From the NCBI RefSeq assembly GCF_019042735.1, contig NZ_JAHQCR010000072.1, positions 13,262-77,261 on the forward strand: a stretch of DNA of 64,000 bases, written 5' to 3'. How positions within the stretch are numbered: position 1 is the stretch's first letter; each line of letters begins with the position of its first letter. Shown piece after piece: positions 43,211 through 51,079 of this stretch. The notes beneath the pieces were generated by a model. It ran no database searches, had not been told where the DNA came from, and saw only the letters and a list, made by a program, of their open reading frames with translations. This DNA is from Evansella alkalicola (GTDB lineage: Bacteria > Bacillota > Bacilli > Bacillales > Salisediminibacteriaceae). A program made the translations under genes and the position numbers.

Positions 43211-44578
43211 ATGAAGAAAAGATTGAATTTTAAGAATCGTGAAGAGTTTACCTACTACCTTTTTTTATATTTAAAAAATAATGATGCTGAAAATTTCCGC
43301 GAAGAGTTTTTAGAACTTCATCCAACAGATCAAGTGGAGATCTTTAAACTCATGAGTAAAGAAAAGAGGAAAAAAGTATACCGCTATTTAAAGCCACCTG
43401 AATTCGCAGAGATCTTTCAGGGGATAGAGTTGCAGGGTCAAAAAACTGTTTTTTCAGAACTGGAAGATGAATTTGCATTAAGCATGTTAAACGAGCTTCC
43501 AGCCGATGATGTTACAGACTTCTTTGGAAATATTCCAGATAGTGTTGCCTCATATTTACTTGAAAAAATGGACAAAAAAGAAGCCAATACGATTAAACTG
43601 CTACTGTCTTATAAAGAAAATACAGCAGGTTCCATTATGACAACTGAATTTATTACTTTGTCACCAAAGGAAACTGCAGCTGAAGTGATGGACCGTTTAA
43701 GAGAAGAAGGACTTGGGGCAGAAACGATCTACTACCTTTATGTTACGAATGAGGAAGAAACGCTAATCGGAATTTTATCTCTTCGTGAATTAATTACATC
43801 GGCCAAAGAAGTGATGATTGGGGATATTATGAAAGAGCAAGTTATCTCCGTTTCGGCGTTTGCTGATCAAGAAGAGGTATCTACCATTATCAAGAAATAT
43901 GATTTATTAGCTGTGCCTGTCGTGACGAGTGAGGAAAAAATCATTGGAATTGTGACTGTCGATGATGTTATCGATGTTATTGAGGAAGAAAATACGGAAG
44001 ATATTGGACAATTTGCTGCAGTTAAGGGAGCGCTAGATTTAAATGTCGGAGCGTGGACAGCTACAAAAAAGCGATTACCTTGGCTAATTTTATTGTTGTT
44101 CATTGGAATGTTAACGGCAGGCCTCATAGGAAGCTTTGAAGGGATGTTAGCTGAGGTAGCAATCCTAGCTATTTTTATCCCCCTAATTGCAGATATGGCT
44201 GGAAACACAGGGACTCAATCGTTAGCTATCGTTGTACGAGGCCTCGCCCTGGAAAAGTTTCAACGAACAGAAATTGTGAGGTTATTGAAAAGGGAAGCCG
44301 CAACTGGATTAATAATGGGTATTGTATGTGGGGTCTTAGTTTCGATGATCGCCACATTTATTCCACAAGGAAATATGATATTCGGGCTAATTATCGGAGT
44401 ATCCCTTTTTGCAACTGTTGTTATATCAACATTAACTGGAACAGTGATACCACTTATCATAAATAAATTGAAAATCGATCCTGCTATTGCTTCAGGTCCA
44501 TTTATTACAACGATAAATGATATTGTCGGATTATTTATTTACTTTACTATTGCGAGCATGTTGCTGCAATTTTTATAA
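43211..44578 (+). CDS. mgtE: magnesium transporter MgtE, copy 2
   Basis: This 455-residue paralogue of copy 1 has the same length and layout: N domain, two CBS domains (SYKENTAGSIMTTEF, IGIVTVDDVIDVIEEE), and a membrane domain with DMAGNTGTQSLAIVVRG and DPAIASGPFITTINDIVGLFIYF. The two proteins are diverged throughout, so this is not a recent duplication. AAAGGAGGAGG lies 4-6 bases before the ATG and the gap to mgtC is 24 bases, so these two are co-transcribed. No second M-box is present; control may come by read-through from the leader at 40329 or by an internal promoter. Confidence 0.94.
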   Translation: MKKRLNFKNREEFTYYLFLYLKNNDAENFREEFLELHPTDQVEIFKLMSKEKRKKVYRYLKPPEFAEIFQGIELQGQKTVFSELEDEFALSMLNELPADDVTDFFGNIPDSVASYLLEKMDKKEANTIKLLLSYKENTAGSIMTTEFITLSPKETAAEVMDRLREEGLGAETIYYLYVTNEEETLIGILSLRELITSAKEVMIGDIMKEQVISVSAFADQEEVSTIIKKYDLLAVPVVTSEEKIIGIVTVDDVIDVIEEENTEDIGQFAAVKGALDLNVGAWTATKKRLPWLILLLFIGMLTAGLIGSFEGMLAEVAILAIFIPLIADMAGNTGTQSLAIVVRGLALEKFQRTEIVRLLKREAATGLIMGIVCGVLVSMIATFIPQGNMIFGLIIGVSLFATVVISTLTGTVIPLIINKLKIDPAIASGPFITTINDIVGLFIYFTIASMLLQFL

Positions 44579-44596
44579 AAAACAGAGGGAAACAGA

Positions 44597-44715
44597 GGGA
44601 CGGTTCTTGCGTTCACGAATAGCTATGAAACGAAGAGGTGGGAGTGTTATGCACACCATACCATGCCACATGACCAAGTTAGGATACTTGACCGTGTAAA
44701 CGCAAGAACCGTCCC
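44597..44715. repeat. hairpin element, long form (type 1 interior)
   Basis: Differs from the copy at 42268 at only a few positions (for example CCATGCCAC for CCATGGCAC and AGGATACTTG for AGGTTACTTG). It follows mgtE copy 2 just as the other follows mgtE copy 1. A partial tandem AACAGAGGGA precedes it. Confidence 0.93.
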
Positions 44716-44727
44716 TACGTTTATAAA

Positions 44728-44760
44728 AAAGAAAGAGGCTGTCCTAGCCCCTTTCTTTTT
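44728..44760. terminator. bidirectional terminator between mgtE-2 and the YibE/F pair
   Basis: AAAGAAAGAGGCT (44728-44740) / AGCCCCTTTCTTT (44746-44758) with A- and T-runs on the outer sides. The minus-strand gene ends inside the stem. Confidence 0.85.
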
Positions 44761-45505
44761 TTACTAAAAAGTAGGCAGTGATGAAGGAGGTAATTGGTAT
44801 AACGAGTGTTACCCCAATGCCCGCAAATAATATGGTTATCATTTCTGCACTCATAATCTTTGAATTTATAACCGCACTTAAACTATAGGAAAGATCTTTA
44901 AACCAGATTAATAAAGCCAAATAGCTTCCGAAAAAAGCAAAGAATAGAGTGTTAACGCTGGTACCTAAAATATCCCGTCCGATACTTAATCCTGACTTGA
45001 ATAGATCGCTTCTACTAATAGTAGGCTGGTGAATGGATAGCTCTCGCATCGGTGAAGAGATGGAAATGGCTATATCAATGATTGCACCGATCGTACTCAT
45101 CACAATAACTGAGCTGGCAAGTTTGACAAAATCAATGCCAATATAAAGGGAGAAAATACTGATTTCATGTATTTCTTCTCCCCCGAAGCCTTGAATCATT
45201 GCCTTTTCCGTTATGATAAGAATAAAAATAAATAAGGTCGTGATCGTAATGAGGGTGGAAATAAATGCAGTTTTTGTTTTCGTGTTTATGTCATTTACAT
45301 AAAAAAGATTGATAATACTTATAATCAAACATGCAATGAATGTTAAAATGATCAAGTTGAATGAAGGGTTACTCATTAAGATAATAGTAACGAGTAGGAC
45401 ACCGAAGTTTAAAAACAATGCGATAAAAGACTTGGTTCCTTTTTTTCCCCCAACTAATCTCATGAGGATAAATAAAATGATGGTCATTAATAATAATGTA
45501 TTCAT
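44744..45505 (-). CDS. YibE/F family membrane protein, second of pair
   Basis: This 253-residue protein has about seven TM helices. The YibE/F signatures appear as SSVIVMSTIGAIIDIAISISSPM (about 133-155) and SGLSIGRDILGTSVNTLFFAFFGSYL (about 170-195). The function of YibE/F proteins is not established; some are linked to export of small molecules. It overlaps the upstream yibE-like gene by 4 bases (ATGA), so the two are translated together and probably form one complex. Confidence 0.83.
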   Translation of the reverse strand: MNTLLLMTIILFILMRLVGGKKGTKSFIALFLNFGVLLVTIILMSNPSFNLIILTFIACLIISIINLFYVNDINTKTKTAFISTLITITTLFIFILIITEKAMIQGFGGEEIHEISIFSLYIGIDFVKLASSVIVMSTIGAIIDIAISISSPMRELSIHQPTISRSDLFKSGLSIGRDILGTSVNTLFFAFFGSYLALLIWFKDLSYSLSAVINSKIMSAEMITILFAGIGVTLVIPITSFITAYFLVKKERG

Positions 45506-46644
45506 GACCTCACCCTCTTTCGGTTAATGAAGCCCACAGTGATATATAAACCGATGGGGATGGTAAGTACGATACCAATGCCACCTGCAATTGCCCTTGC
45601 TAACTCTAGTGATAGATTGATGGATAACGTATACCCTAACATGGAATGATTTTTGAAATATAGAATGATTACTGGGATAGTGCCACTAACATATACGAAA
45701 AATAATATGTTTGTCATGGTACCCATAATATCTTTTCCGATCTCCATTCCTGATGAAAGAAGTGCCTTTGTAGATATATTAGTATTTTTCTCATATAAAT
45801 TGAATAATGAAGAGGAAATGGTGATGGCTACATCCATCACTGCACCTAAAGATCCAATTAATATGCCTGCCAAAAATACCGTTTGAGGTGGTCGAGTTAG
45901 GAATTGCATTGCTTCATAATAAAGGCCATTACTGGATGTGACCCACAAGGTGAGGTATGTAATGATCATTGTTATTAAAGTTGCCAGCAATGTAGCGATG
46001 ATAGCCGAATAAGTTTTCTCATTAAATCCGTTCACAAATAATAGAGAGGTTATTGTAAAAAAAACGGCGCTGAGTATGCATAGAAATACCAAGCTTAACC
46101 CTGTGGTTCCAATGTAAATATCCAATATAAAAGATAAGATAATCGCGTTGACAAGCAAACTAATTAAAGAGAATAAACCTTGTTTTTTCCCAACAAGCAA
46201 TAATGCAAAGATGAAAATCCATGCTACTACAAGCACGTATTTGTCCCGTTTCACTTCCCTGATGCTTCCTGTAAATTCTCCATTCTCCAAGTTGTCTGAA
46301 TGAATAGATACAAATAAATCATTTCCAACATTAAATTTATGATCATAGGCCCCAGACATGGAATACTGATTCGTTAAATGGATCAAATTCCCTTGGTGAT
46401 CTCCATTTTTTATTAGGCCAGTTATATGTTGCGTGTACAATTGATCCTCATTTCCAAAACTATCAATCGCCTCAGTTGTATCTACATGACTAGTTTCAAT
46501 AACCTTTGCGATGGGATCTTCATATAAAAAGTAGTTGTTGTTAACAAATAGAAAGGAAGCACCAAAAAGAATGGCTACTATTACATAAATGTAGTGGATG
46601 CTGGATAAGTTTTTCAGTTTTTTCATTATGGGAATCGGATTCAA
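45502..46644 (-). CDS. YibE/F family membrane protein, first of pair
   Basis: This 380-residue protein has an N-terminal TM helix (about 17-35) and an extracellular ~100-residue domain. Then come seven or so TM helices with AGILIGSLGAVMDVAITISSSLF (about 253-275) and SGMEIGKDIMGTMTNILFFVYVSG (about 290-313), the same blocks as its partner. The TTG start has GGGAGGG 6 bases upstream; an in-frame ATG at 46626 is further away. The function is unknown. Confidence 0.82.
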   Translation of the reverse strand: MNPIPIMKKLKNLSSIHYIYVIVAILFGASFLFVNNNYFLYEDPIAKVIETSHVDTTEAIDSFGNEDQLYTQHITGLIKNGDHQGNLIHLTNQYSMSGAYDHKFNVGNDLFVSIHSDNLENGEFTGSIREVKRDKYVLVVAWIFIFALLLVGKKQGLFSLISLLVNAIILSFILDIYIGTTGLSLVFLCILSAVFFTITSLLFVNGFNEKTYSAIIATLLATLITMIITYLTLWVTSSNGLYYEAMQFLTRPPQTVFLAGILIGSLGAVMDVAITISSSLFNLYEKNTNISTKALLSSGMEIGKDIMGTMTNILFFVYVSGTIPVIILYFKNHSMLGYTLSINLSLELARAIAGGIGIVLTIPIGLYITVGFINRKRVRS

Positions 46645-46759
46645 ACAAAGCCCTCCCGATACATGTCTTTAATGCTTATAACTTATTGTACTAGTTAGGT
46701 AAGGTTCGCCATACAATTTTTAGAGTCTACAGTGAAATTAGACACTATGTAATTGGTTC

Positions 46760-46855
46760 GCTGCTGCAGGCTACTCGCTTTCACGCAAGGTACAAGTGCG
46801 ACATCTATTCATTCTTCGCAGTGTCTCCTTTGCCGTGGGTGGCAGAATAGTCTCC
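46760..46855 (+). repeat. dispersed ~80-bp repeat, copy 2
   Basis: CTCGCTTTCACGCAAGGTAC through GTGTCTCCTTTGCCGTGGGTGGC matches the reverse complement of 2049-2130. Intergenic, not coding. The rest of 46645-47009 holds nothing else I recognise. Confidence 0.7.
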
Positions 46856-47009
46856 TGTGGGAAATTACCCTTTAAGGAACAATAAATTATTGCATAGGAG
46901 TCTATCTAATAATGGAATAAATATATCAAGAAGTCTTTTTGCACGTCAATACAGTTTCTTCTTGTACCTGTTTAATGTAGGACATAAATGAACGAAAAAA
47001 AATTATAAA

Positions 47010-47087
47010 ACGTAACGATTACTGTTTACAAAACGTAAAGATTACGATATAGTATTCCGTAGACGTTGTAAAACGGAATGATTACGG
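47010..47087 (+). promoter_or_regulatory. Zur-controlled promoter with three operator boxes
   Basis: Three 15-bp matches to the Bacillus Zur box TCGTAATnATTACGA occur: ACGTAACGATTACTG (47010-47024), ACGTAAAGATTACGA (47033-47047) and ACGGAATGATTACGG (47073-47087). The middle box fills the 17-base spacer of a promoter TTTACA (47025-47030) / TATAGT (47048-47053). The first box abuts the -35 and the third covers the early transcript. Zinc-loaded Zur should block this promoter completely. Confidence 0.85.
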
Positions 47088-47106
47088 AAAAAGAGAGGGG
47101 AAAAAC

Positions 47107-48285
47107 ATGAAGAGAATACTAGTTTTATTTATTGTTTTATTTGCTTTTATACTTACTGCTTGTGGGCAAGATACGGGGCAAGAAGAAAATGTTTCAGAGG
47201 CTGAAGAAAACGAGGCTGGCCAAGATCTTGAAACAGAAGAGCCTGTTGCTGCGGAGGAAGATCCTATTGATCCTTTGAAGGTGTATACAACTCTTTTTCC
47301 ACTAGAAGATTTCACAAATAAAATTGGTGGGGAATACGTTGAAGTGGAAAATATAATTCCTGCTGGGGTAGATGCACACTCTTTTGAACCTACAGCTAAC
47401 CAAATGATGGATATTGCTATGGGGGATATATTTATCTATAACGGTGCAGGATTTGAAGTTTTCGCTGAAAGAATAAAGGATTCAGTAGAATCTCATGATG
47501 TATATGTTTTGACTGCTGCTGATGGCATTGAACTAATTGGATACGATCATGACCACGATCATGGACACGGACATGACGACGATCACGCTCACGGGCATGA
47601 AGATGATCATGGCCACGGACATGACGACGATCACGGTCACGGGCATGAAGATGACCACGGCCACAGTCATGACGACGATCACGATCATGGGCATGACGAT
47701 GATCACGGCCATGAAGATGATGGGGATCATGACCACGGGCACGATCAAGGACATTCGCACGGCGAAGAAGACCCTCATGTATGGTTAGATCCAATCCGTG
47801 CAATTCAAATTGCAGAAAATATTAAGAAGACACTTGTTGAGTTACAACCAGATGGTGAAAGTGTGTTTAATGAGAATTTTGAAGAGTTAAAGGCGCAGTT
47901 AGAAGAGTTGGATCAAGAGTTTCTTGACATGAGTCAATCAATTACAAAGGATACAATAGTTGTATCTCATGCTGGGTATGGATACTGGGAAGACCGATAC
48001 GACATACATCAAGTTGGTATTACAGGTATCTCACCTACTAATGAACCTTCCATTGCTCAACTTCGAGAGTTGATAGATTACATTGAGGACAACGGAATTT
48101 CACATATTATGTTTGAACAAAATATTCCTGCAAACATTGCAGAAACAGTTCGTGAAGAAGTTGGGGCCGAGGCATTATGGCTTCATAACCTAGAGTCTCT
48201 CACAAAAGAAGAAGTGGAAGCTGGGGAAGATTACTTTAGTCTAATGAGGAAAAACATTGAAACTTTAAGAACAGCATTACAATAA
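47107..48285 (+). CDS. znuA: zinc ABC transporter solute-binding lipoprotein (ZnuA/AdcA family)
   Basis: This 392-residue lipoprotein has lipobox LTAC with Cys19 and an acidic tether to about 50, then the cluster A-I metal-binding fold. Likely Zn ligands are His91 (VDAHSFEPT), His224 (EDPHVWLDP) and the His of VVSHAGYGYW (about 288). Between the first two lies a long His/Asp/Glu/Gly loop (about 147-219) built partly from three 16-residue repeats. Such loops capture Zn2+ or act as chaperones. Three Zur boxes precede it. No znuB or znuC follows, so the permease and ATPase must be encoded elsewhere. Confidence 0.93.
   Translation: MKRILVLFIVLFAFILTACGQDTGQEENVSEAEENEAGQDLETEEPVAAEEDPIDPLKVYTTLFPLEDFTNKIGGEYVEVENIIPAGVDAHSFEPTANQMMDIAMGDIFIYNGAGFEVFAERIKDSVESHDVYVLTAADGIELIGYDHDHDHGHGHDDDHAHGHEDDHGHGHDDDHGHGHEDDHGHSHDDDHDHGHDDDHGHEDDGDHDHGHDQGHSHGEEDPHVWLDPIRAIQIAENIKKTLVELQPDGESVFNENFEELKAQLEELDQEFLDMSQSITKDTIVVSHAGYGYWEDRYDIHQVGITGISPTNEPSIAQLRELIDYIEDNGISHIMFEQNIPANIAETVREEVGAEALWLHNLESLTKEEVEAGEDYFSLMRKNIETLRTALQ
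47569..47712 (+). repeat. three 48-bp in-frame repeats in the His-rich loop
   Basis: Units start at 47569, 47617 and 47665 and encode GHDDDH-HGHEDDHGH or close variants. The exact 48-bp phase keeps the His/Asp pattern and allows copy-number change without frameshift. Confidence 0.9.
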
Positions 48286-48292
48286 AAACATG

Positions 48293-48347
48293 GGGACGGT
48301 TCTCACGTTTACAATTGTCAGACAATTGTAAACGCAAGAACCGTCCC
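48293..48347. repeat. hairpin element, short ATTGTCAGACAAT form
   Basis: Left arm GGGACGGTTCTCACGTTTACAATTGTC, right arm GACAATTGTAAACGCAAGAACCGTCCC. The left arm has CTCACG where CTTGCG is expected, an uncompensated change. It lies 8 bases after znuA. Confidence 0.9.
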
Positions 48348-48495
48348 TTTAAAAATGAACTTTTTTGCCGATGAAATACTCATATAGGTAAGAGAACATG
48401 AAACGCTGAAATTATCGCGTACTAAAAGAGTTTCATAACAATCAATCAAAATAATAAATGAATTTTTCGTTTGCCTTAGTGGAAGGGGTGAAGGT

Positions 48496-49047
48496 ATGGA
48501 TGTTACGAAGTTAGTGAAGAAGGCGAAGAAGGGCAACAAAGAGGCGCTGCTTCAACTCATCATGCATCAGAAAGACGATTATTATCGGCTGGCGTATACA
48601 TATTTGGGCAACGAGCATGACGCACTAGATGCCATGGAGGATACGATCGTCATCTTATATGAAAAAATTGGTCGTTTAAAAAAGGAAGATGCCTTTTATT
48701 CATGGAGTAAAACAATATTAGTGAACTGCTGCAAAGATATTTTACGGAAGCGGAAAAGATGGGGCTTTGTTGAGGACATGGAGAACGTAGAAAAGATGAA
48801 AACCGCGGAAAAGTCCACGGACAATTTTTTTCAACAGCGGGAGCAGCAGTTGGACATCCAGCAAATGCTTGCTACCTTAAGTGAGGATCAGGCAGACGCG
48901 ATCCGCTTGAAATATTTATTGGATATGGATTACGAGTCTATCGCAGAGTTGAAAAGTGTCCCGATTGGCACCGTTAAGTCTCGAGTTTTCCAAGGGTTGA
49001 AAAAGCTGAAGGTTCAGATGGGAGGGGAAGTAAATGAGAAATATTAA
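48496..49047 (+). CDS. ECF-type RNA polymerase sigma factor 1
   Basis: This 183-residue protein has region 2 (YRLAYTYLGNEHDALDAMEDTIVILYEKI, about 31-59) and region 4 (LSEDQADAIRLKYLLDMDYESIAELKSVPIGTVKSRVFQGLKKL, about 125-168, quoted in two parts here: LSEDQADAIRLKYLL and PIGTVKSRVFQGLKKL). A GAAGGGG site precedes the ATG. Its end overlaps the next gene by 14 bases, the usual arrangement with a cognate anti-sigma or partner. Target promoters and signal are unknown. Confidence 0.87.
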   Translation: MDVTKLVKKAKKGNKEALLQLIMHQKDDYYRLAYTYLGNEHDALDAMEDTIVILYEKIGRLKKEDAFYSWSKTILVNCCKDILRKRKRWGFVEDMENVEKMKTAEKSTDNFFQQREQQLDIQQMLATLSEDQADAIRLKYLLDMDYESIAELKSVPIGTVKSRVFQGLKKLKVQMGGEVNEKY

Positions 49048-50317
49048 GGACGAACTGAAGAAAACACGGAAGAATATTGGCGATTTGCAGGCCCCGCCTC
49101 AGTTGGAAGAGAGGTTACGTTCTGCTTTGGATCAAAAAAGGAGACCAACGCCATTCAAATGGCTGTCCATCGCAGCTTCTATTTTTCTTGTACTTGCCGT
49201 TGGGGTTGGCATGAACTACAACGCCTTTGCTTATTATGGGAAAAAAATGATTGGTTTTGATGACATTACGGAAGGTTCATTGCAGGAAGTGAATGAGCTC
49301 GGAATGGGTCAAATCATCGGGGAATCGGTCATGCTCAATGATACGACGACGTTGGTCATTGATGGTATGATGACTGACGATAATCAAGCGATTGTTTACT
49401 ATACATTGACAGACCCAACTGGCGGTTTGGACAGGGCATTCGAGTTTTTTTACCCTGACAAACTGACTGGTTGGATGACGAATAATCATGCCACATGGTC
49501 TAGGGGCATTGTGAATAAGGACAATACGGAGAAGAAAGGTATCGTTTCCTTCGATCCTCCAAGCCCTTTTGCGAAAAAATTGACGCTGCATTATGCAATC
49601 GAGTCGGAAGAACGCATCACGGGGGATTTGACCTTCCGTTACCGACCAAATGAAGCAATTCAATCTGTCGTGAAGCAACGAATTAATCAGACGGTAGCGA
49701 TGGATAAAGGGGAGGTCAAATTTAAAAGCATTACTGCTTCACCAATGTCTACCACCGTAACTGGTACTCTTGATGTAAGCAATTTTAGCCGCATTCCTCT
49801 TAGGTTAAGTGGTGTGAAACTGGTTGTGGATGGGGAAACCATTCCTCAAACTGGAGGAAGCGAACGTTCTTCCTGGACTGGAAAAACAAATTTTGAGATT
49901 AATTATGAAGGTTTGCCGGATGAGTTTTCTTCCATTGAACTGCATGTTGATAGCTTTGTTGGGTATAAAGAATTGAATCAGGAGATAGATTTGCGGTTGG
50001 TTGATGAAAACGTGGTCGTTGATGTAGGGGGAGAAGAGCTTTGGGTGGAATACGTTGCAATAGGGCCAGAGCAAGTGGAGATCACCATCGCCTCAGAAGA
50101 AACGTTTTTACTTGATCGTGTATTTGTTGCTGCTAGTGAGAGTGGTGAGCGAACAGAGCTAAAGACCACGAAAGGTCATACTCATCGCAAGCTAGAAGAT
50201 GGAACATATATAAGGGTGAGAACGATGATTTTCCCTACTACAGATAAGGTCGATACGCTGATCATCGGAGGAATCCATTACGAAAAGGAGTACGGGAAAG
50301 TGATTGAAGTGAAGTAG
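49034..50317 (+). CDS. DUF4179-type membrane protein, probable anti-sigma partner 1
   Basis: This 427-residue protein has a cytoplasmic N-terminus of about 35 residues, a single TM helix (about 37-58, FKWLSIAASIFLVLAVGVGMNY) and a large extracellular beta-rich region. That region begins with the DUF4179 block (YYGKKMIGFDDITEGSLQEVNELGMGQ, about 62-88, and VVIDGMMTDDNQAIVYYTL-like strands after it). Topology and translational coupling to the sigma gene suggest it senses the outside and holds the sigma factor. No zinc anti-sigma motif (HxxxCxxC) is present. Confidence 0.75.
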   Translation: MRNIKDELKKTRKNIGDLQAPPQLEERLRSALDQKRRPTPFKWLSIAASIFLVLAVGVGMNYNAFAYYGKKMIGFDDITEGSLQEVNELGMGQIIGESVMLNDTTTLVIDGMMTDDNQAIVYYTLTDPTGGLDRAFEFFYPDKLTGWMTNNHATWSRGIVNKDNTEKKGIVSFDPPSPFAKKLTLHYAIESEERITGDLTFRYRPNEAIQSVVKQRINQTVAMDKGEVKFKSITASPMSTTVTGTLDVSNFSRIPLRLSGVKLVVDGETIPQTGGSERSSWTGKTNFEINYEGLPDEFSSIELHVDSFVGYKELNQEIDLRLVDENVVVDVGGEELWVEYVAIGPEQVEITIASEETFLLDRVFVAASESGERTELKTTKGHTHRKLEDGTYIRVRTMIFPTTDKVDTLIIGGIHYEKEYGKVIEVK

Positions 50318-50349
50318 TGGGCCAGTGAACATGGGCCAGTGTGAACATG

Positions 50350-50404
50350 GGGACGGTTCTTGCGTTTACAATTGTCAGACAATTGTAAACGCAAGAACCG
50401 TCCC
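50350..50404. repeat. hairpin element, short ATTGTCAGACAAT form
   Basis: Perfect arms GGGACGGTTCTTGCGTTTACAATTGTC / GACAATTGTAAACGCAAGAACCGTCCC. It is preceded by a tandem GTGAACATGGGCCAGTGTGAACATGGGG leader shared in form with the copies at 52494 and 60624. Confidence 0.92.
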
Positions 50405-50503
50405 TTCGTTTTGCATCCATTTTTGGAAGTGTTTCGTCTAAAATGTAGTTAGCAGCAAACAGTCAGGAAAACAGTGATCAATTTTTGGAAGGGGGCACTA
50501 TAA

Positions 50504-51079
50504 TTGCTGATGGACAAAGTGGATAGAGATGGAGATTTCAAATTTGAAGACAAGGGCGCTGATCATGTGCTTGAAGAACTCATAGATGCGTATTATAAAC
50601 CCCTGATGAATCTAGCTTTTACTTATGTGAAGGACTGGAGTACGGCAGAGGACATTGTTCAAGAAGTAATGATCAAAGTTTTTCGCCAAATAGATTCGTT
50701 TGAGGGGAAAGCTTCCATTAAAACATGGATTTATCGAATAACGATGAATCAATGCAAAGATTATTTGCGGAAAACATATGTAAAGCGAGTGTTCATCACG
50801 GGAATGATGGAGAAGTTCAGTCCACCTTCAAAGGAAGATACGCCTGAAGCTACATTTGTGAAAGGTTCAAGAAACAAGGAGATGGCAGAGGCTGTTTTGG
50901 AGTTACCGACAAAATACAGTGAAGCGATTATTCTCTATTATTATGAGGAATTATCCATGGTGGAAATGAGTGAAGTATTGAATCTAAATGTTTCCACGAT
51001 AAAAAGTCGCTTGCAGCGTGGGCGTAAAAAATTGAAAGTTTTATTAGAAAAAAGGGGGATTTCGTATGACTCACTTTAA
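50504..51079 (+). CDS. ECF-type RNA polymerase sigma factor 2
   Basis: This 191-residue protein is a classical ECF factor. Region 2 is AFTYVKDWSTAEDIVQEVMIKVFRQIDSFEGK (about 44-75, core DIVQEVMIKVF), and region 2.4 is SIKTWIYRITMNQCKDYLRK (about 77-96). Region 4 ends in LNVSTIKSRLQRGRKKLK (about 164-181). It resembles SigX/SigV-like factors more than sigma factor 1 does. GGAAGGGGGC lies 8 bases before TTG 50504, with ATG 50510 as alternative. It overlaps its partner gene by 14 bases. Confidence 0.88.
   Translation: MLMDKVDRDGDFKFEDKGADHVLEELIDAYYKPLMNLAFTYVKDWSTAEDIVQEVMIKVFRQIDSFEGKASIKTWIYRITMNQCKDYLRKTYVKRVFITGMMEKFSPPSKEDTPEATFVKGSRNKEMAEAVLELPTKYSEAIILYYYEELSMVEMSEVLNLNVSTIKSRLQRGRKKLKVLLEKRGISYDSL

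Noticed and set aside
47432..47803. Long frames on both strands across the His-rich loop of the zinc-binding protein
   Set aside because: They are products of the repetitive CAT/GAC codon pattern and have no ribosome binding sites.
48401..48424. ECF autoregulatory promoter TGAAAC...CGTA before sigma factor 1
   Set aside because: The spacer is about 13 bases, too short for the usual 16-17 of ECF promoters.
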